Assembly (NCBI RefSeq): GCF_003610355.1
Contig: NZ_RAPY01000001.1
Location: 1,178,001-1,242,000 of the forward strand
Length of the DNA stretch: 64,000 nucleotides
Direction of reading: 5' to 3'
From: Sphingobacterium detergens
Lineage (GTDB): Bacteria > Bacteroidota > Bacteroidia > Sphingobacteriales > Sphingobacteriaceae
The translations under genes and the position numbers were made by a program. Of this stretch, positions 17,896 to 27,506 are shown piece by piece. The stretch's first letter is position 1; each line of letters starts with the position of its first letter. The notes under the pieces are model-generated. The model searched no databases and was not told where the DNA came from. It worked only from the letters and a program-made list of their open reading frames with translations.

Positions 17896-20679
17896 CTATT
17901 TATTCAGATTATAGCGTAGACCAAGGATATAATTTTGGCCATATAAATCCTTCCGAATAAGCGTATTACCACCCTGCACGAGCTTTTCCATAATCTTATC
18001 ATTCTCAGGATTTGTCCCCTTCACATACAGTTCCATAGGTGTATTTAAGATATTATTGGCTTTGGCGAAAATTGCCCATCCTGCACGGAATTTCTTTTCC
18101 ACAGAAGCATCAAGTTGAATAAATCCCTTTTGCCATAAATCATTATTCAAAAACTGGGAAACGGTATTGATCCGAGATCCGGTATAAGATCCAGCCAATT
18201 GTCCTTCCCAACCTCTGTTAGCATCTTTGTATAACAAGGATAAATTAGCTATATGTGCTGCTTGTCCATAAAGAGGGCGAGTTTGATCCAAAAAGATAGG
18301 ATCGGGATCCTGCGTAACTTCATTCGTCTTACGGGTCATTTTAGTGGTCGTGATGCGCGAATGCGTGTATGTATAATTTGCCTTAACACCAAATTTTTGG
18401 ATATACTTAATATAATCAACCTCTAAGCCGAAGTTTTTAGCAGTCCCAAAATTCCCAGGTGTATAGTAAACGTCCTGCCTACGTACCTCATCAGGCTGAA
18501 AAGTGTACTCGATGGGGTTTTTAATCTTTTTATAAAACATCCCCACAAGAAATTGTGATGACGCTTCTGGGAATAATTCGTAACGCAAATCAAAATTATC
18601 GGCCAACGCGTGTTTCAAATCTGGATTCCCTCGCTCCATAAACTCCTCATTGACAACACTAGATGGAACAATTTCGTAAAATCCAGGGCGATTTAATGCC
18701 CGATAGTAAGCTGCATGAAGTTGTTGCTTTTTGTCCAAATGATATTTAATCGTTAAACTCGGCAACCATTCTGTATAAATCTGGGATCCCTCAGGTCTCT
18801 TTTCTCCAGCAGGGAATAATAATTTATACCCCTGATTCGTATGTTCCATACGAATACCACCAATCATTTGTAGCTTGTCATTCTCATAGTTGAACATACC
18901 GTAAACCGCCGTCGTTTTTTCATCAGCATCGTAGGTCAATGCGTTAGCCACAGCACCAGTGGCATTACTGACAGTCAATTGGAGATCCGTATATTTCTGA
19001 AAATCAACCCCATATTTATACTTCGCCTCATCAGAGATCGGAGAAAGGTTATAGTTATTATAGAAGCTACTCCGTTGTTTGTCACGATATAAACCACCAG
19101 TGGAAATCTCCAGTTTGTTTTCTGCCATCGGCACTTTATAAGCGAGGTCCCAATAGCCGGCTCGATCCTCATCGGTATTACGTTCCCAACGATAAGTCAC
19201 TGGCGACTTGTTTACGAGAGAAGTCCGTCTACGTTCGAAGTTCTCTTCTACTCCATCTAAGCTAATTGTCGTGTTCTGCGGCAACTCATTGCGCGCCGAA
19301 GACAAGACACCCGACCAGCGAAAATTCAAACGATTATCCAAAAAATGATGGTCGCCTTGGAGGTTACCAGTGTAGATCTGTTGTTGTGTCTTCCTGCTAC
19401 GGGTCACATAGGTCAGCTCTGACTTACCGATACTTGGATCGTACTGTCCATTGTAAATCGTATTGACCGCATCACGTAATTGAAGGTTGTTCAAGTTCAC
19501 ATACATCTGGTAAAAACTCAGCCGATGGTTTGGGTTGATTCGATAATCAATTTTATTATGCAGTCCCAAGCGTTGTTGCTGTTCATCATATTGTCGGTCA
19601 CTCTGTTCGGTAATGACCGCATTGGGATTGATATCAACGACAGACGATTTGTAAAAAATAGAACGACTGCCGCGATGAAGGTTTTGATAACTTGCCCCTA
19701 GTATGACCCCCAACTTATCATCTAAATAGCGATTACCAATCGTTAGATTACCGATAAGATCTGGTGATGGTTTTTTATACGTATAGTCCAACGTTCCCTT
19801 ATCAAAATCAGCGGAAGTAGCATTATAATTTTTCCCATGCAGTTCATAAGGAGATTTTGACGAAACCCCGTTGGTGGAAAAACTACCAAAATCCCGATTA
19901 AAATACCGTTGGCTATATCCTGTAGCCAAGTTAGCCTGAAACAATAATTTGCTTGGAGCAGATTTCATGACCATATTCACGACACCACCAATGGCATCAG
20001 CCTCCATATTTGGCGTCAGGGATTTGTAGATTTCCAATCGCTCCAACATATCCGATGGGAATAGGTCCAAGGGTACATAGCGATATTTGTTGTCAGGACT
20101 GGGGACTTTCACGCCATTGACCAAAGTCGTATTATAACGTTTGTCCATTCCCCTTAAAATAGCATACTGCCCCTCACCATTCGAATTCCGTTCGATAGAA
20201 ACACCCGAAACACGTTGCACAACATTTGCCACTGTAATATCTGGAGAGATCTCAATTGCCCGAGCTGATACGACGTTCATGATCTGTGAGGCATTCTTTT
20301 CTAGTCGACGCGCGCTTGGATCATCATCGCCGCCATTTCGCTTTCCTTTAACAGTTACCTCCATTAAAGTTTGTTCACTTGAGGTAAGCTGAAAAGTAAA
20401 ATGAGGCGTATTTTCTTTTTTAATCTCAATTTCTTTAATCAATTCAGTATAGGCCACATGTCGAATATGGACTTTATCTGTACCTGCGGATAGTCCTTTG
20501 AATTCAAATGAACCATCCAATTGTGTCTTGGTTGACAAACCACTTTGTTCGAGGAACACGGTAGCACCGACAATGGCTTCCCCTGTTTGTCCATCCAGGA
20601 CTTTCCCCTTGATCTTGGTCGCATAAGCGGCGCTGATCGAAATACTGGAGGCAAGCAATACCGTTAAAACGTTTTTCAT
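17896..20679 (-). CDS. TonB-dependent receptor with carboxypeptidase-like domain
   Basis: Outer-membrane active transporter of 927 residues. The signal peptide ends near AYA; a CarboxypepD_reg-like beta-sandwich follows (residues about 22-105, GKVLDGQTGEAIVGATV). The plug domain (about 130-240) contains NVVQRVSGVSIERNSNGEG and DAIGGVVNM. The rest is a 22-strand barrel. The frame is open from a TTG at 20718, but the ATG at 20679 gives a normal signal peptide (MKNVLTVLLASSISISAAYA). No SusD partner is present, so this is not a classical glycan (SusCD) system. Co-location with a beta-helix lipoprotein and phytase suggests the substrate is inositol phosphate or a product of it. The last residue is Lys rather than the usual terminal aromatic. 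Confidence 0.92.
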   Translation of the reverse strand: MKNVLTVLLASSISISAAYATKIKGKVLDGQTGEAIVGATVFLEQSGLSTKTQLDGSFEFKGLSAGTDKVHIRHVAYTELIKEIEIKKENTPHFTFQLTSSEQTLMEVTVKGKRNGGDDDPSARRLEKNASQIMNVVSARAIEISPDITVANVVQRVSGVSIERNSNGEGQYAILRGMDKRYNTTLVNGVKVPSPDNKYRYVPLDLFPSDMLERLEIYKSLTPNMEADAIGGVVNMVMKSAPSKLLFQANLATGYSQRYFNRDFGSFSTNGVSSKSPYELHGKNYNATSADFDKGTLDYTYKKPSPDLIGNLTIGNRYLDDKLGVILGASYQNLHRGSRSIFYKSSVVDINPNAVITEQSDRQYDEQQQRLGLHNKIDYRINPNHRLSFYQMYVNLNNLQLRDAVNTIYNGQYDPSIGKSELTYVTRSRKTQQQIYTGNLQGDHHFLDNRLNFRWSGVLSSARNELPQNTTISLDGVEENFERRRTSLVNKSPVTYRWERNTDEDRAGYWDLAYKVPMAENKLEISTGGLYRDKQRSSFYNNYNLSPISDEAKYKYGVDFQKYTDLQLTVSNATGAVANALTYDADEKTTAVYGMFNYENDKLQMIGGIRMEHTNQGYKLLFPAGEKRPEGSQIYTEWLPSLTIKYHLDKKQQLHAAYYRALNRPGFYEIVPSSVVNEEFMERGNPDLKHALADNFDLRYELFPEASSQFLVGMFYKKIKNPIEYTFQPDEVRRQDVYYTPGNFGTAKNFGLEVDYIKYIQKFGVKANYTYTHSRITTTKMTRKTNEVTQDPDPIFLDQTRPLYGQAAHIANLSLLYKDANRGWEGQLAGSYTGSRINTVSQFLNNDLWQKGFIQLDASVEKKFRAGWAIFAKANNILNTPMELYVKGTNPENDKIMEKLVQGGNTLIRKDLYGQNYILGLRYNLNK

Positions 20680-20885
20680 TTTTAATAGATTATTATGAAT
20701 CTCTGATTGTTGCTGCAAATATGATAGCCTGCAACAGATTCACAAAATCTTTGGCGTTACAAGAAAGAAACAAGCTGAAACAGGGGATCAACTAGAGGGA
20801 ATCAACCATAAATAAACAACTGAAATAAAGACAATTACAAATAAAATAAGCGCCATTAACCTTCAGTTACCCTTATGTTAAGAAA

Positions 20886-22508
20886 TTATGAAATACTAAG
20901 CAGATACCCGGCGAGATCCTCACCCTGTTCCAATTTTAGTTTTTTCCTTAACCGATGCCGGGCCACCCGAAGACTGTCCTGTGATATCCCCAACAGGATC
21001 GCGATGTCTGTATTGTTGAGATTGATTTTTAGCAATGCGATTAGGCGCATGTCGGCTGCGGTCAGATCAGGAAATAGCTTGATGAGTTTTTCAAAGAAAC
21101 TATGATGTACGCGTTCAAATGTCCCCATAAACTCTTTCCAATGGATGCCTTGCGTAATATGTTCACTGATCTGTTGTACCAACCGCTGCATAGGTTTCTT
21201 TTGATCCCGTCGATCGTCTTTGACTAGCGCTTTCAATTCGTCGCGAAGTTCTTCCAGAAATTGATTGCTGCGGATGAGGTTGAGTGTATGGGATGTGAGT
21301 TCCTTTTCCTTCAGCGTTAGTTCCTGTTTGAGCTGCTTATCTTCCAACAGCTGGTTTTTGAGTGCTATTTCCGCCAGTTCACGCTCCGCTTCCTGTTTCC
21401 GTGATTCAGCGATCTGTGTTTTAATCCTTATTTTCTGCCGGCTATAAAGAACATAGGATAATACACTCAATAAGATCAATACCACAATCGTACCGAGCAA
21501 CAAGATCGAATTGATCCGTTTGTTTGTCTGTAGTTTTTCTATTTCCTCCGCCTTTTGATTCATATCATACAGTGCCTGGAAAAATGCAGTGTGCCGCGCC
21601 CCATCCACACTATAAAGCTCCAGCACGAGTTTTCGGCTCCGTTCTGCATAGAAATAAGCACTGTCCATTTGTCCGCTCAGAGCATATGTCTTACTGAGAT
21701 CTTTTGTCGTTGATGCCATCTGATAGACATCCCCAAGATTCTCCGCTAGGCGAAAAGCGAGTTGGGTCAGCTGAATACTTTCTGGATATTTATTGGTTTT
21801 TCGAAAGATATCACCCATATTATTGATCACCAAAATCTTTCCATAGTTATCCTGTGTTTCCTGATATAAATTCCTTGCCTTTTCAAAATGCAAATAAGCA
21901 CTATCGTATTTCCCAAGATCTTCATAGATACTGCCCAAGTTTTCATGAATCTTAGCTTCCCCGTTACGATTTGTCTGCTCACGGTAGATCGCCAAGGCCT
22001 GTTTTTGATAGACAAAGGCCGAATCATAATGTCCCTCCTTTTCAAAAAGATGCCCCATATTTCCCAGGACAGAAGCCTCGCCATTTCGGTCATTTTCGCT
22101 TTTGAATGTGTGTAGCGCCTTGTTAAAGTATTCCTTGGCCAACTGATGTTGCTTGTTGAAGATATTGAGTTCACCGATATCACTCCAGTTGGATCCCAGT
22201 GCCTGTTTCGCGTTGAGCTGGGTGTAGATGCGATCTGCCTGGAAGTAATAGTCCTGCGCCTGGGCATAATGCCCTTGATTCACGCATAACCAACCTATTG
22301 TCTGCAGGCAATTTCCCTGTAGCAGTAGATCACGGTCGTTTATGGCTTTCGCATAACGTTTTTTCACTAAGGTAATCGCCGAATCTGGATAATTTTGGCT
22401 TAATATCCGAATCTCTTTAAATGAATCAGCTTGTGCCGTAGTCAACTGTGAGAAAAAAAGCTGTACCAGAAAGAAGGTCGAAAATATAATATTGTAAGAA
22501 ATTCTCAT
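20886..22508 (-). CDS. TPR sensor-regulator with TM helix and C-terminal HTH
   Basis: About 540-residue regulator of a type common in Bacteroidota. Order: signal peptide/first TM (MRISYNIIFSTFFLVQLFF...AQA), TPR repeats in the presumed periplasm (about 30-320, repeated motifs like GNMGHLFEKEGHYDSAFVY), a TM helix near 335-355 (ILLLGTIVVLILLSVLSYVL), a long coiled coil (about 360-430), and a C-terminal LuxR-like helix-turn-helix (DMRLIALLKINLNNTDIAIL, then SQDSLRVARHRLRKKL). The frame also opens at an ATG at 22550, adding 14 residues; the ATG at 22508 gives a cleaner signal sequence. It lies 206 bp upstream of the TonB receptor on the same strand, so it may control the phytate locus; that link is inferred from position only. 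Confidence 0.82.
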   Translation of the reverse strand: MRISYNIIFSTFFLVQLFFSQLTTAQADSFKEIRILSQNYPDSAITLVKKRYAKAINDRDLLLQGNCLQTIGWLCVNQGHYAQAQDYYFQADRIYTQLNAKQALGSNWSDIGELNIFNKQHQLAKEYFNKALHTFKSENDRNGEASVLGNMGHLFEKEGHYDSAFVYQKQALAIYREQTNRNGEAKIHENLGSIYEDLGKYDSAYLHFEKARNLYQETQDNYGKILVINNMGDIFRKTNKYPESIQLTQLAFRLAENLGDVYQMASTTKDLSKTYALSGQMDSAYFYAERSRKLVLELYSVDGARHTAFFQALYDMNQKAEEIEKLQTNKRINSILLLGTIVVLILLSVLSYVLYSRQKIRIKTQIAESRKQEAERELAEIALKNQLLEDKQLKQELTLKEKELTSHTLNLIRSNQFLEELRDELKALVKDDRRDQKKPMQRLVQQISEHITQGIHWKEFMGTFERVHHSFFEKLIKLFPDLTAADMRLIALLKINLNNTDIAILLGISQDSLRVARHRLRKKLKLEQGEDLAGYLLSIS

Positions 22509-22631
22509 TTTTGCCGTAAATAGTCGCCGCGTAAATTTAAGCGTTAGCATGTTAAGAGAATATTAAATCCGATTAAACTTAATATATGTCTGCTGTCCTA
22601 TTGGCAGGATATTTTATACGAAAGTGCTTCT

Positions 22632-22806
22632 TTTCTTTGCTTGCTTATTGCTATTTCTTTGTTGTTTTATTGCTGTTTCTTTGGTTATTTATGGGTTATT
22701 CTTTACCGTTTCTAGGCCTGTTCTTCGAGACTTCTTCGAACCTTCTAGGGACCTGGCTTGGAACTGCCTTGCTATTTCTTTGGTGTTTCTTTGGTGTTTC
22801 TTTGGT
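22632..22806. repeat. Degenerate TTTCTTTG repeats incl. 11-bp tandem
   Basis: The word TTTCTTTG occurs six times: at 22632, 22654, 22676, 22775, 22786 and 22797. The first three are spaced exactly 22 bp apart, and the last three form a tandem with unit TTTCTTTGGTG (11 bp, 22775-22806). Spacing of 11 and 22 bp is one and two helical turns, so the sites lie on one face of the DNA. Confidence 0.7.
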
Positions 22807-22978
22807 ATAACGGCAATAAAACACTAAACAATTAACCTCCAACAGGCCTTGTTGGACGCAGCTTGCCTGCACCAAAGTCCCTATCATACACGAAAAAACG
22901 ACCTAACAAGATAAAAGCAAATAACTTAGGGCTGAACTATTGAAAAAGACCCTATAAGGGACTACATCCAGAAACAGT

Positions 22979-23019
22979 AAAAAAATAAGGGGTATCCGAT
23001 CTTTCTATCGGATACCCCT
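22979..23019 (-). terminator. Terminator of the rocD-rocF operon
   Basis: Perfect 13-bp stem: AGGGGTATCCGAT (22988-23000), loop CTTTCT, ATCGGATACCCCT (23007-23019). On the minus strand it is followed by TTATTTTTTT, giving a standard rho-independent terminator about 135 bp beyond the arginase stop. Confidence 0.85.
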
Positions 23020-23154
23020 AGTACCTATTGATTTATTAAATATTAATATAAGCGCACTACATGACCTTCTGCTCAATCTTAGTTAAATATCACTAATCCT
23101 TACAGAGAAGCTGAACTAAGCCAAAAGCAATATAAAAGGAAATCATATTAGCTA

Positions 23155-24120
23155 TCAATCACCAGATTTAAGCTCGATCATCGGTGTTATGCGTTCTAAA
23201 ATATCAAAAGCGACCTCTGCCATCTTATTCCCTTTATTATCTAACAAGGGATTTACTTCGACAATCTCCAGACAGCCAACTTTTTCAGAACGTATGATTT
23301 CTTCCAATATCAGGACGATTTCCTTTGGCATAAACCCCTTGGGAACAGGTGTTCCTGTACCGTCTGAAATCAACTCGCTATCCATGCTATCCACATCAAA
23401 AGAGATATAAATCATATCACAGTCCTGCAAACTGACTAATGCTTCAGCCACACAGTCCTCAATTCCCCGTTGGCGAATTTCTTCGACACGGTAATTTTTT
23501 ATTCCCAAATGCGCAATCAAAAGATCTTCAGGTTCCTCGGTATCTCTGACCCCAAAATAGATTAAACTCGCTGGTTGTATCTTTTCTGCCGGACCGGCAA
23601 TACGCTTCAGCTTATTCCAGAATTCCTGCGTTGATTGATCAATTTCATTAATTTTACAGGACAGGTTGTCTTCATTCAACATGGCCGCCAAAGGCATACC
23701 ATGCATGTTGCCAGAAGGTGTCGTATAGGGTGAATGAATATCTGCATGCGCATCGACCCAAATCACACCCAATTTTTTATCGGGATAAGCCGACTTGATA
23801 CCGCTAATTGTCCCCATTGCCGAAGAATGGTCACCCGAAAATACCAAAGGGAAATTACCCGCCGACAGACTATCTTCCACTGTAGAGGCCACCTGCTTAC
23901 ACTGTTCGTAAATCTGTTGGATATGTTTACCGAAAGGATGGTTATCATTTTGGTAAATGGAACTATTTCGAGTAGGCACATCCACAAAGGGATAATTGAT
24001 AAAATACTGGCTTCCTTTGTTGATCGCCGCAATCTCAATAGCATCTATACCAAGATCAGAACCTCGGGTACCTGCACCAATATCCGATCTGTTTTTGATC
24101 AATTCAATCATTTTCTTCAT
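23155..24120 (-). CDS. rocF: Arginase
   Basis: Hydrolyses arginine to ornithine and urea, with a two-manganese centre. The 321-residue protein has the ureohydrolase metal motifs in order: [10 protein letters not shown] (His and Asp), [11 protein letters not shown] (Asp/His cluster), and ISFDVDSMD (Asp pair), followed by the Glu of [10 protein letters not shown]. The arginine-specific stretch [20 protein letters not shown] favours arginase over agmatinase. Its ATG overlaps the stop of the ornithine aminotransferase gene by 4 bp, so the two are co-translated and the pathway runs arginine to ornithine to glutamate semialdehyde. Expression probably responds to the divergent Lrp-type regulator. 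No urease genes are nearby. Confidence 0.93.
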   Translation of the reverse strand: MKKMIELIKNRSDIGAGTRGSDLGIDAIEIAAINKGSQYFINYPFVDVPTRNSSIYQNDNHPFGKHIQQIYEQCKQVASTVEDSLSAGNFPLVFSGDHSSAMGTISGIKSAYPDKKLGVIWVDAHADIHSPYTTPSGNMHGMPLAAMLNEDNLSCKINEIDQSTQEFWNKLKRIAGPAEKIQPASLIYFGVRDTEEPEDLLIAHLGIKNYRVEEIRQRGIEDCVAEALVSLQDCDMIYISFDVDSMDSELISDGTGTPVPKGFMPKEIVLILEEIIRSEKVGCLEIVEVNPLLDNKGNKMAEVAFDILERITPMIELKSGD

Positions 24121-25382
24121 CGTGCAGTCGCATTAGTCAACGATCGTTCAATTATCTCCAGGCAACTGTCGATTTGACTTTCCGTAATCACCAATGGTGG
24201 CGCCAAACGGATCTTGTTGCCATGGGTAGGTTTTGCCAAAAGACCATTTTCCTTAAATTCTAGGCAAATATTCCAGGCTAGATCACTCTCCTCGCTGGCA
24301 TTGATCACAATTGCTGTCAATAGTCCTTTGCCCCTGACTTCGGTAATCATATCCGATTTGGCCGCAATTTTTCGTAACCCCTCCAAAAACCGATCCCCCA
24401 TTTTACGGGCATTGTTGACCAGATCTTCATCCAACACAACCTGAAGCGCTTCCATCGCTACCGCACAGGCCAGTGGATTACCACCGTAGGTAGAACCATG
24501 CTCACCCGGTTTGATACACAACATAATAGCATCATCGGCCAATACCGCTGAGACCGGCAATACACCTCCAGATAGCGCCTTACCCAATATCAATACATCC
24601 GGTTTACTCGCACTGTCCACATCATCAATGGCATAAGAAGCCAACATGCTTCCAGTTCTTGCGATACCTGTCTGGATTTCATCCGCAATAAAAAGTACAT
24701 TATAGGTTGTACACAACTGGCGTACACGTTTCAAATAATCTGCATCCGGAACCACAATTCCGGCTTCACCCTGAATCGGCTCAACAATAAATCCGGCAAT
24801 ATTTTTATCCTGTTTAAACAAGGCTTCCAATGCCGCAATATCATTGTAGGGCACCAATGCAATTCCTTCCACGAAAGGACCAAAATCGTTGGTTGCAGTT
24901 GTATCATTTGAAGCAGATATCACCGAAATGGTACGTCCATGAAAATTATCCTTGGCAAAAACTATTTTAGCTTGATTTTGAGCAATACCTTTGACCTGGT
25001 ATGCCCATTTACGACAGAGCTTCATCGCTGTTTCAACAGCCTCTACACCCGAGTTCATAACCAAAGCTTTATCGAAGCCGAATAGCTTACAGATCATTTC
25101 CTCAAAATCTCCCAGTTTATTGTTATAGAAAGCACGCGAAGTCAAAGTCAACTTCTGAGCTTGATCTGTCAACGCAGCAATAATACGCGGGTGACAATGC
25201 CCCTGATTGACTGCTGAATATGCCGACAGGAAATCAAAATAAGACTTACCATCAACATCCCATACCATAACACCTTCTGCCCGTTCCAACACAACCGGTA
25301 AAGGGTGATAGTTGTGTGCTCCATATTTTTCTTCCTTGGCAATAAATGCCGCGCCGTTTCCTTGTTTAGATACAATACTCAT
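24117..25382 (-). CDS. rocD: Ornithine aminotransferase
   Basis: PLP enzyme of aminotransferase class III that converts ornithine and 2-oxoglutarate to glutamate-5-semialdehyde and glutamate. The 421 residues begin with the OAT-typical [21 protein letters not shown]. Further landmarks are [64 protein letters not shown] with the PLP-stacking Asp, and the Schiff-base Lys in [15 protein letters not shown], then [11 protein letters not shown]. First gene of the rocDF operon; a TATATTTG promoter element lies 27 bp before the ATG. High similarity to the OAT family throughout, with no anomalies. Confidence 0.95.
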   Translation of the reverse strand: MSIVSKQGNGAAFIAKEEKYGAHNYHPLPVVLERAEGVMVWDVDGKSYFDFLSAYSAVNQGHCHPRIIAALTDQAQKLTLTSRAFYNNKLGDFEEMICKLFGFDKALVMNSGVEAVETAMKLCRKWAYQVKGIAQNQAKIVFAKDNFHGRTISVISASNDTTATNDFGPFVEGIALVPYNDIAALEALFKQDKNIAGFIVEPIQGEAGIVVPDADYLKRVRQLCTTYNVLFIADEIQTGIARTGSMLASYAIDDVDSASKPDVLILGKALSGGVLPVSAVLADDAIMLCIKPGEHGSTYGGNPLACAVAMEALQVVLDEDLVNNARKMGDRFLEGLRKIAAKSDMITEVRGKGLLTAIVINASEESDLAWNICLEFKENGLLAKPTHGNKIRLAPPLVITESQIDSCLEIIERSLTNATAR

Positions 25383-25408
25383 AATTTGGATTTTATTTCA
25401 AATAATAA

Positions 25409-25473
25409 CAAATATACAATTTTTACTATTTTTAAGGTAAAATAATAGAATTTAACACTAAATTAGCGTTAAA
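25409..25473 (-). promoter_or_regulatory. rocDF promoter and Lrp-type dyads in divergent spacer
   Basis: TATATTTG on the minus strand (25416-25409) is a -7 element for rocD. Upstream are two dyads: CTATT...AATAG with partial internal symmetry (25426-25448), and TTTAACAC (25451-25458) against GCGTTAAA (25466-25473), matching at 7 of 8 positions around a 7-bp centre. A near-consensus TAACTTTT (25484-25491) serves the divergent lrp-like gene. AT-rich dyads of this size suit an Lrp/AsnC protein; binding is inferred. Confidence 0.5.
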
Positions 25474-25505
25474 ATATTAAAATTAACTTTTAAACCTGTA
25501 TAACA

Positions 25506-25958
25506 ATGAACGGCATAGATGAATTTGACCTTCAAATTTTAAAATACCTAGATGCGGATGGCCGAATGGCGTACTCCGCTATTGCAACAGCATTAGGCGT
25601 ATCCAATACCATGATCCATCAACGTATCAATCGTCTCATGGAGCAAGGGATATTAACAGGCATAAAACCCGTATTAGATGAAAAAAGATTAGGTTATGAT
25701 TGGGGGGCTTTTACGGGGCTCAGTCTGGAAAAAGATCATGATTCAAGTCGTATCATTGCCGAGCTGAAAAAGATTCCTGAAGTTACGGAATGTTATTACA
25801 TCACTGGAAACTACACTTTATACGTAAAGATTATCGCCAAAAACCATGAACATATGCGTCAGTTGCTTTATGAAAAAATTGACAACATTCCGGGCATCGC
25901 AAAGACAGATTCTCTCATCGAATTAGGATGTGCATTTAAACGCAATATTATCCTTTAA
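25506..25958 (+). CDS. Lrp/AsnC family transcriptional regulator
   Basis: 150-residue feast/famine regulator. An N-terminal winged HTH (about 5-60) reads DEFDLQILKYLDADGRMAYS, then LGVSNTMIHQRINRLMEQGIL. A C-terminal RAM/AsnC ligand-binding domain follows (65-140, with the typical PEVTECYYITGNYTLYVKI). Such proteins bind amino acids and form octamers. Divergent orientation from rocD-rocF, with dyads in the shared spacer, makes control of arginine/ornithine catabolism and of itself the likely job. The effector is probably arginine or ornithine, but this is inferred from context only. Confidence 0.92.
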   Translation: MNGIDEFDLQILKYLDADGRMAYSAIATALGVSNTMIHQRINRLMEQGILTGIKPVLDEKRLGYDWGAFTGLSLEKDHDSSRIIAELKKIPEVTECYYITGNYTLYVKIIAKNHEHMRQLLYEKIDNIPGIAKTDSLIELGCAFKRNIIL

Positions 25959-25959
25959 C

Positions 25960-26027
25960 AACAATAGCAAGCTCAACTGGTCTTGGATCTCAGACAGCAA
26001 TCTTGGATTCAAGACCTTGCTATTGTT
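25960..26027. terminator. Long hairpin between convergent genes
   Basis: AACAATAGCAAG (25960-25971) is perfectly complementary to CTTGCTATTGTT (26016-26027). Inside it GTCTTG (25980-25985) pairs with CAAGAC (26010-26015). It begins 2 bp after the lrp-like stop and covers the stop codon of the convergent gene. It probably terminates plus-strand transcription (TTTT follows); the minus-strand tail is weak. Confidence 0.6.
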
Positions 26028-26208
26028 TTCCGATATTTGCCAGTTCCTCCTCCGTCCAATAAATCAGTTCCCGTAATACAAACACATTTTCATAGCTTCC
26101 TAACCCATCTATATAATCCCACAGATTGCCTTCAACTTTAACCGGCCTACCATGGTGCAATATATCGTATCCATTATCCAACCAATTTTGTATCTGCTCT
26201 TTATCCAT
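26020..26208 (-). CDS. Small conserved-looking hypothetical protein
   Basis: 62-residue acidic soluble protein with no signal peptide or TM helix, Trp- and Tyr-rich (IQNWLDNGYDILHHGRPVKV, GNLWDYIDGLGSYENV). It ends in a helix with YWTEEELANIGK. The composition looks like a folded protein rather than a chance frame, and there is no competing gene on either strand. It starts at ATG 26208 and its stop lies inside the hairpin shared with the convergent Lrp gene. Family not recognised and no function proposed. Confidence 0.6.
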   Translation of the reverse strand: MDKEQIQNWLDNGYDILHHGRPVKVEGNLWDYIDGLGSYENVFVLRELIYWTEEELANIGKQ

Positions 26209-26413
26209 CTTTATATGATCTTATTGTTAATATTTATTTAAAACGATTACCTCAAATATAAGGCATTTTTGTGAGGGAAATAAGTCTCTGTACAAGAAAA
26301 TTTAAATTCGATACTTTATTAAAAAACAACATATCAGCGACAAGTTTTCAGTTTGAATTAGGCAGTTTTAGGATTAAATAAAGTATATTCGTATAAAACC
26401 AAATTGTATAATT

Positions 26414-26656
26414 ATGGCAGATTTTTTCTATGTTGGCTATGAAGGTGAAGACGAACTACTCGAACTCGTAGCTGTATCGACCATCCAATCGCTATTGTAT
26501 TTTCAGGACGCCGATCAGGAAGATTTTACGACAATAAAAACCTCTATCGATCAAAATTTTATTGTGGAAGAAGATCTGATTACTGTAGCAGACGCCCTGA
26601 GACTGGATCAATCCATCGTACGTTTTACACCCGGAAAACCAAATTACAAAGATTAG
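26414..26656 (+). CDS. Small acidic hypothetical protein
   Basis: 80-residue strongly acidic soluble protein (FYVGYEGEDELLELVAVSTI, FQDADQEDFTTIKT) with no signal, membrane segment or cysteine. Preceded at 26384-26391 by TATATTCG, one base off the -7 consensus, about 22 bp before the ATG. It stands alone between a minus-strand small gene and the NAD(P)-binding protein gene (105-bp gap). Coding character is good, but the family is not recognised. Confidence 0.6.
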   Translation: MADFFYVGYEGEDELLELVAVSTIQSLLYFQDADQEDFTTIKTSIDQNFIVEEDLITVADALRLDQSIVRFTPGKPNYKD

Positions 26657-26761
26657 GGATTCTGCTGTAAAACTATTGTTTATCAACAGCAGTATTGCTA
26701 TCTCGATTGACAGGGATAGCCTATAGTTCATTTGTGAAGTAAAATAAAAAAAATCAACAAC

Positions 26762-27421
26762 ATGAGAGCAGTTTTAATTGGTGGTTCCGGCGCAACTGGA
26801 AGGGTACTTGTTCATGAGCTATTAAAATCTACGGATTTCACCGAAGTCGTCGTCCTCTTACGGCGCAAGAGCTTTGATGAACAACCCAAATTACGACAGA
26901 TCATTGTAGACTTCAGTAAACTCCAAGAGTTTGAACAGGAGATTCATGGCGATATTGCTTTTTCCTGCCTGGGCACCACAGTTAAAGATGCAGGTAGTAA
27001 AGAAGCTCAATGGAGGGTAGATCATGACCTCAACCTGCAATTCGCAGCGCTGGCCAAGAAAAATGAAATCCCCTGCTTTGTATTACTTTCGGCGGTCAAC
27101 GCAGATGCTGAATCGAAGATTTTCTACAATCGGATGAAAGGGAGTCTGGAGCAACATGTGAAAGCACTAGATTTTGGTAAACTTATTATTGTACAACCCG
27201 GTGGCTTGATCCGTCCCAATACAGATCGTTTAGGTGAAAAAATCGGCATAAACGCATTGCGCGCTTTTAACCGCATCGGCCTTTTTAAGAGCTATGAAGC
27301 GCTACCCGTTGCCACGGTTGCCCAAGCGATGATAAAGTCTGTTCATGCCCGCAAAGAACGCATCAATATCATCTCAGTGGAAGATATCAAACAGCTATCA
27401 GACACGGTGAACCAAGGGTAA
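26762..27421 (+). CDS. NAD(P)H-binding oxidoreductase, atypical SDR
   Basis: 219-residue Rossmann protein of the atypical short-chain dehydrogenase group (NmrA/HTATIP2-like). The N-terminal glycine motif GGSGATG (7-13) binds the dinucleotide, followed by VVLLRRKSF at the end of strand 2, whose basic residues suggest NADP(H). FSCLGTTVKDAGSKEA and the YNRMKG (Tyr-x3-Lys) motif near 121 match the HTATIP2/YbjT-type relatives. No TM. It has no operon partner with an obvious metabolic link; substrate unknown. Confidence 0.85.
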   Translation: MRAVLIGGSGATGRVLVHELLKSTDFTEVVVLLRRKSFDEQPKLRQIIVDFSKLQEFEQEIHGDIAFSCLGTTVKDAGSKEAQWRVDHDLNLQFAALAKKNEIPCFVLLSAVNADAESKIFYNRMKGSLEQHVKALDFGKLIIVQPGGLIRPNTDRLGEKIGINALRAFNRIGLFKSYEALPVATVAQAMIKSVHARKERINIISVEDIKQLSDTVNQG

Positions 27422-27506
27422 TGCAAAAAGTATTCATAACAATGAATTAACAATAAGCTAATCCGGGCTTATTAATTTGCCGTCATTTATTTTATTTATC
27501 ACACTA

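Larger units (their letters stand above)
22551..23154. other. Noncoding repeat-bearing interval
   Basis: About 600 bp between two minus-strand operons. The first 260 bp contain the CTTTG-rich repeats listed separately. The last part holds the arginase operon terminator. A plus-strand frame at 22586-22810 encodes only a Phe/Leu-rich chain generated by the repeats and is not treated as a gene. No RNA gene was recognised. Confidence 0.5.

Noticed and set aside
22586..22810. 74-codon hydrophobic plus-strand frame
   Set aside because: It arises from the TTTCTTTG repeats (Phe/Leu codons) and lacks a start signal.
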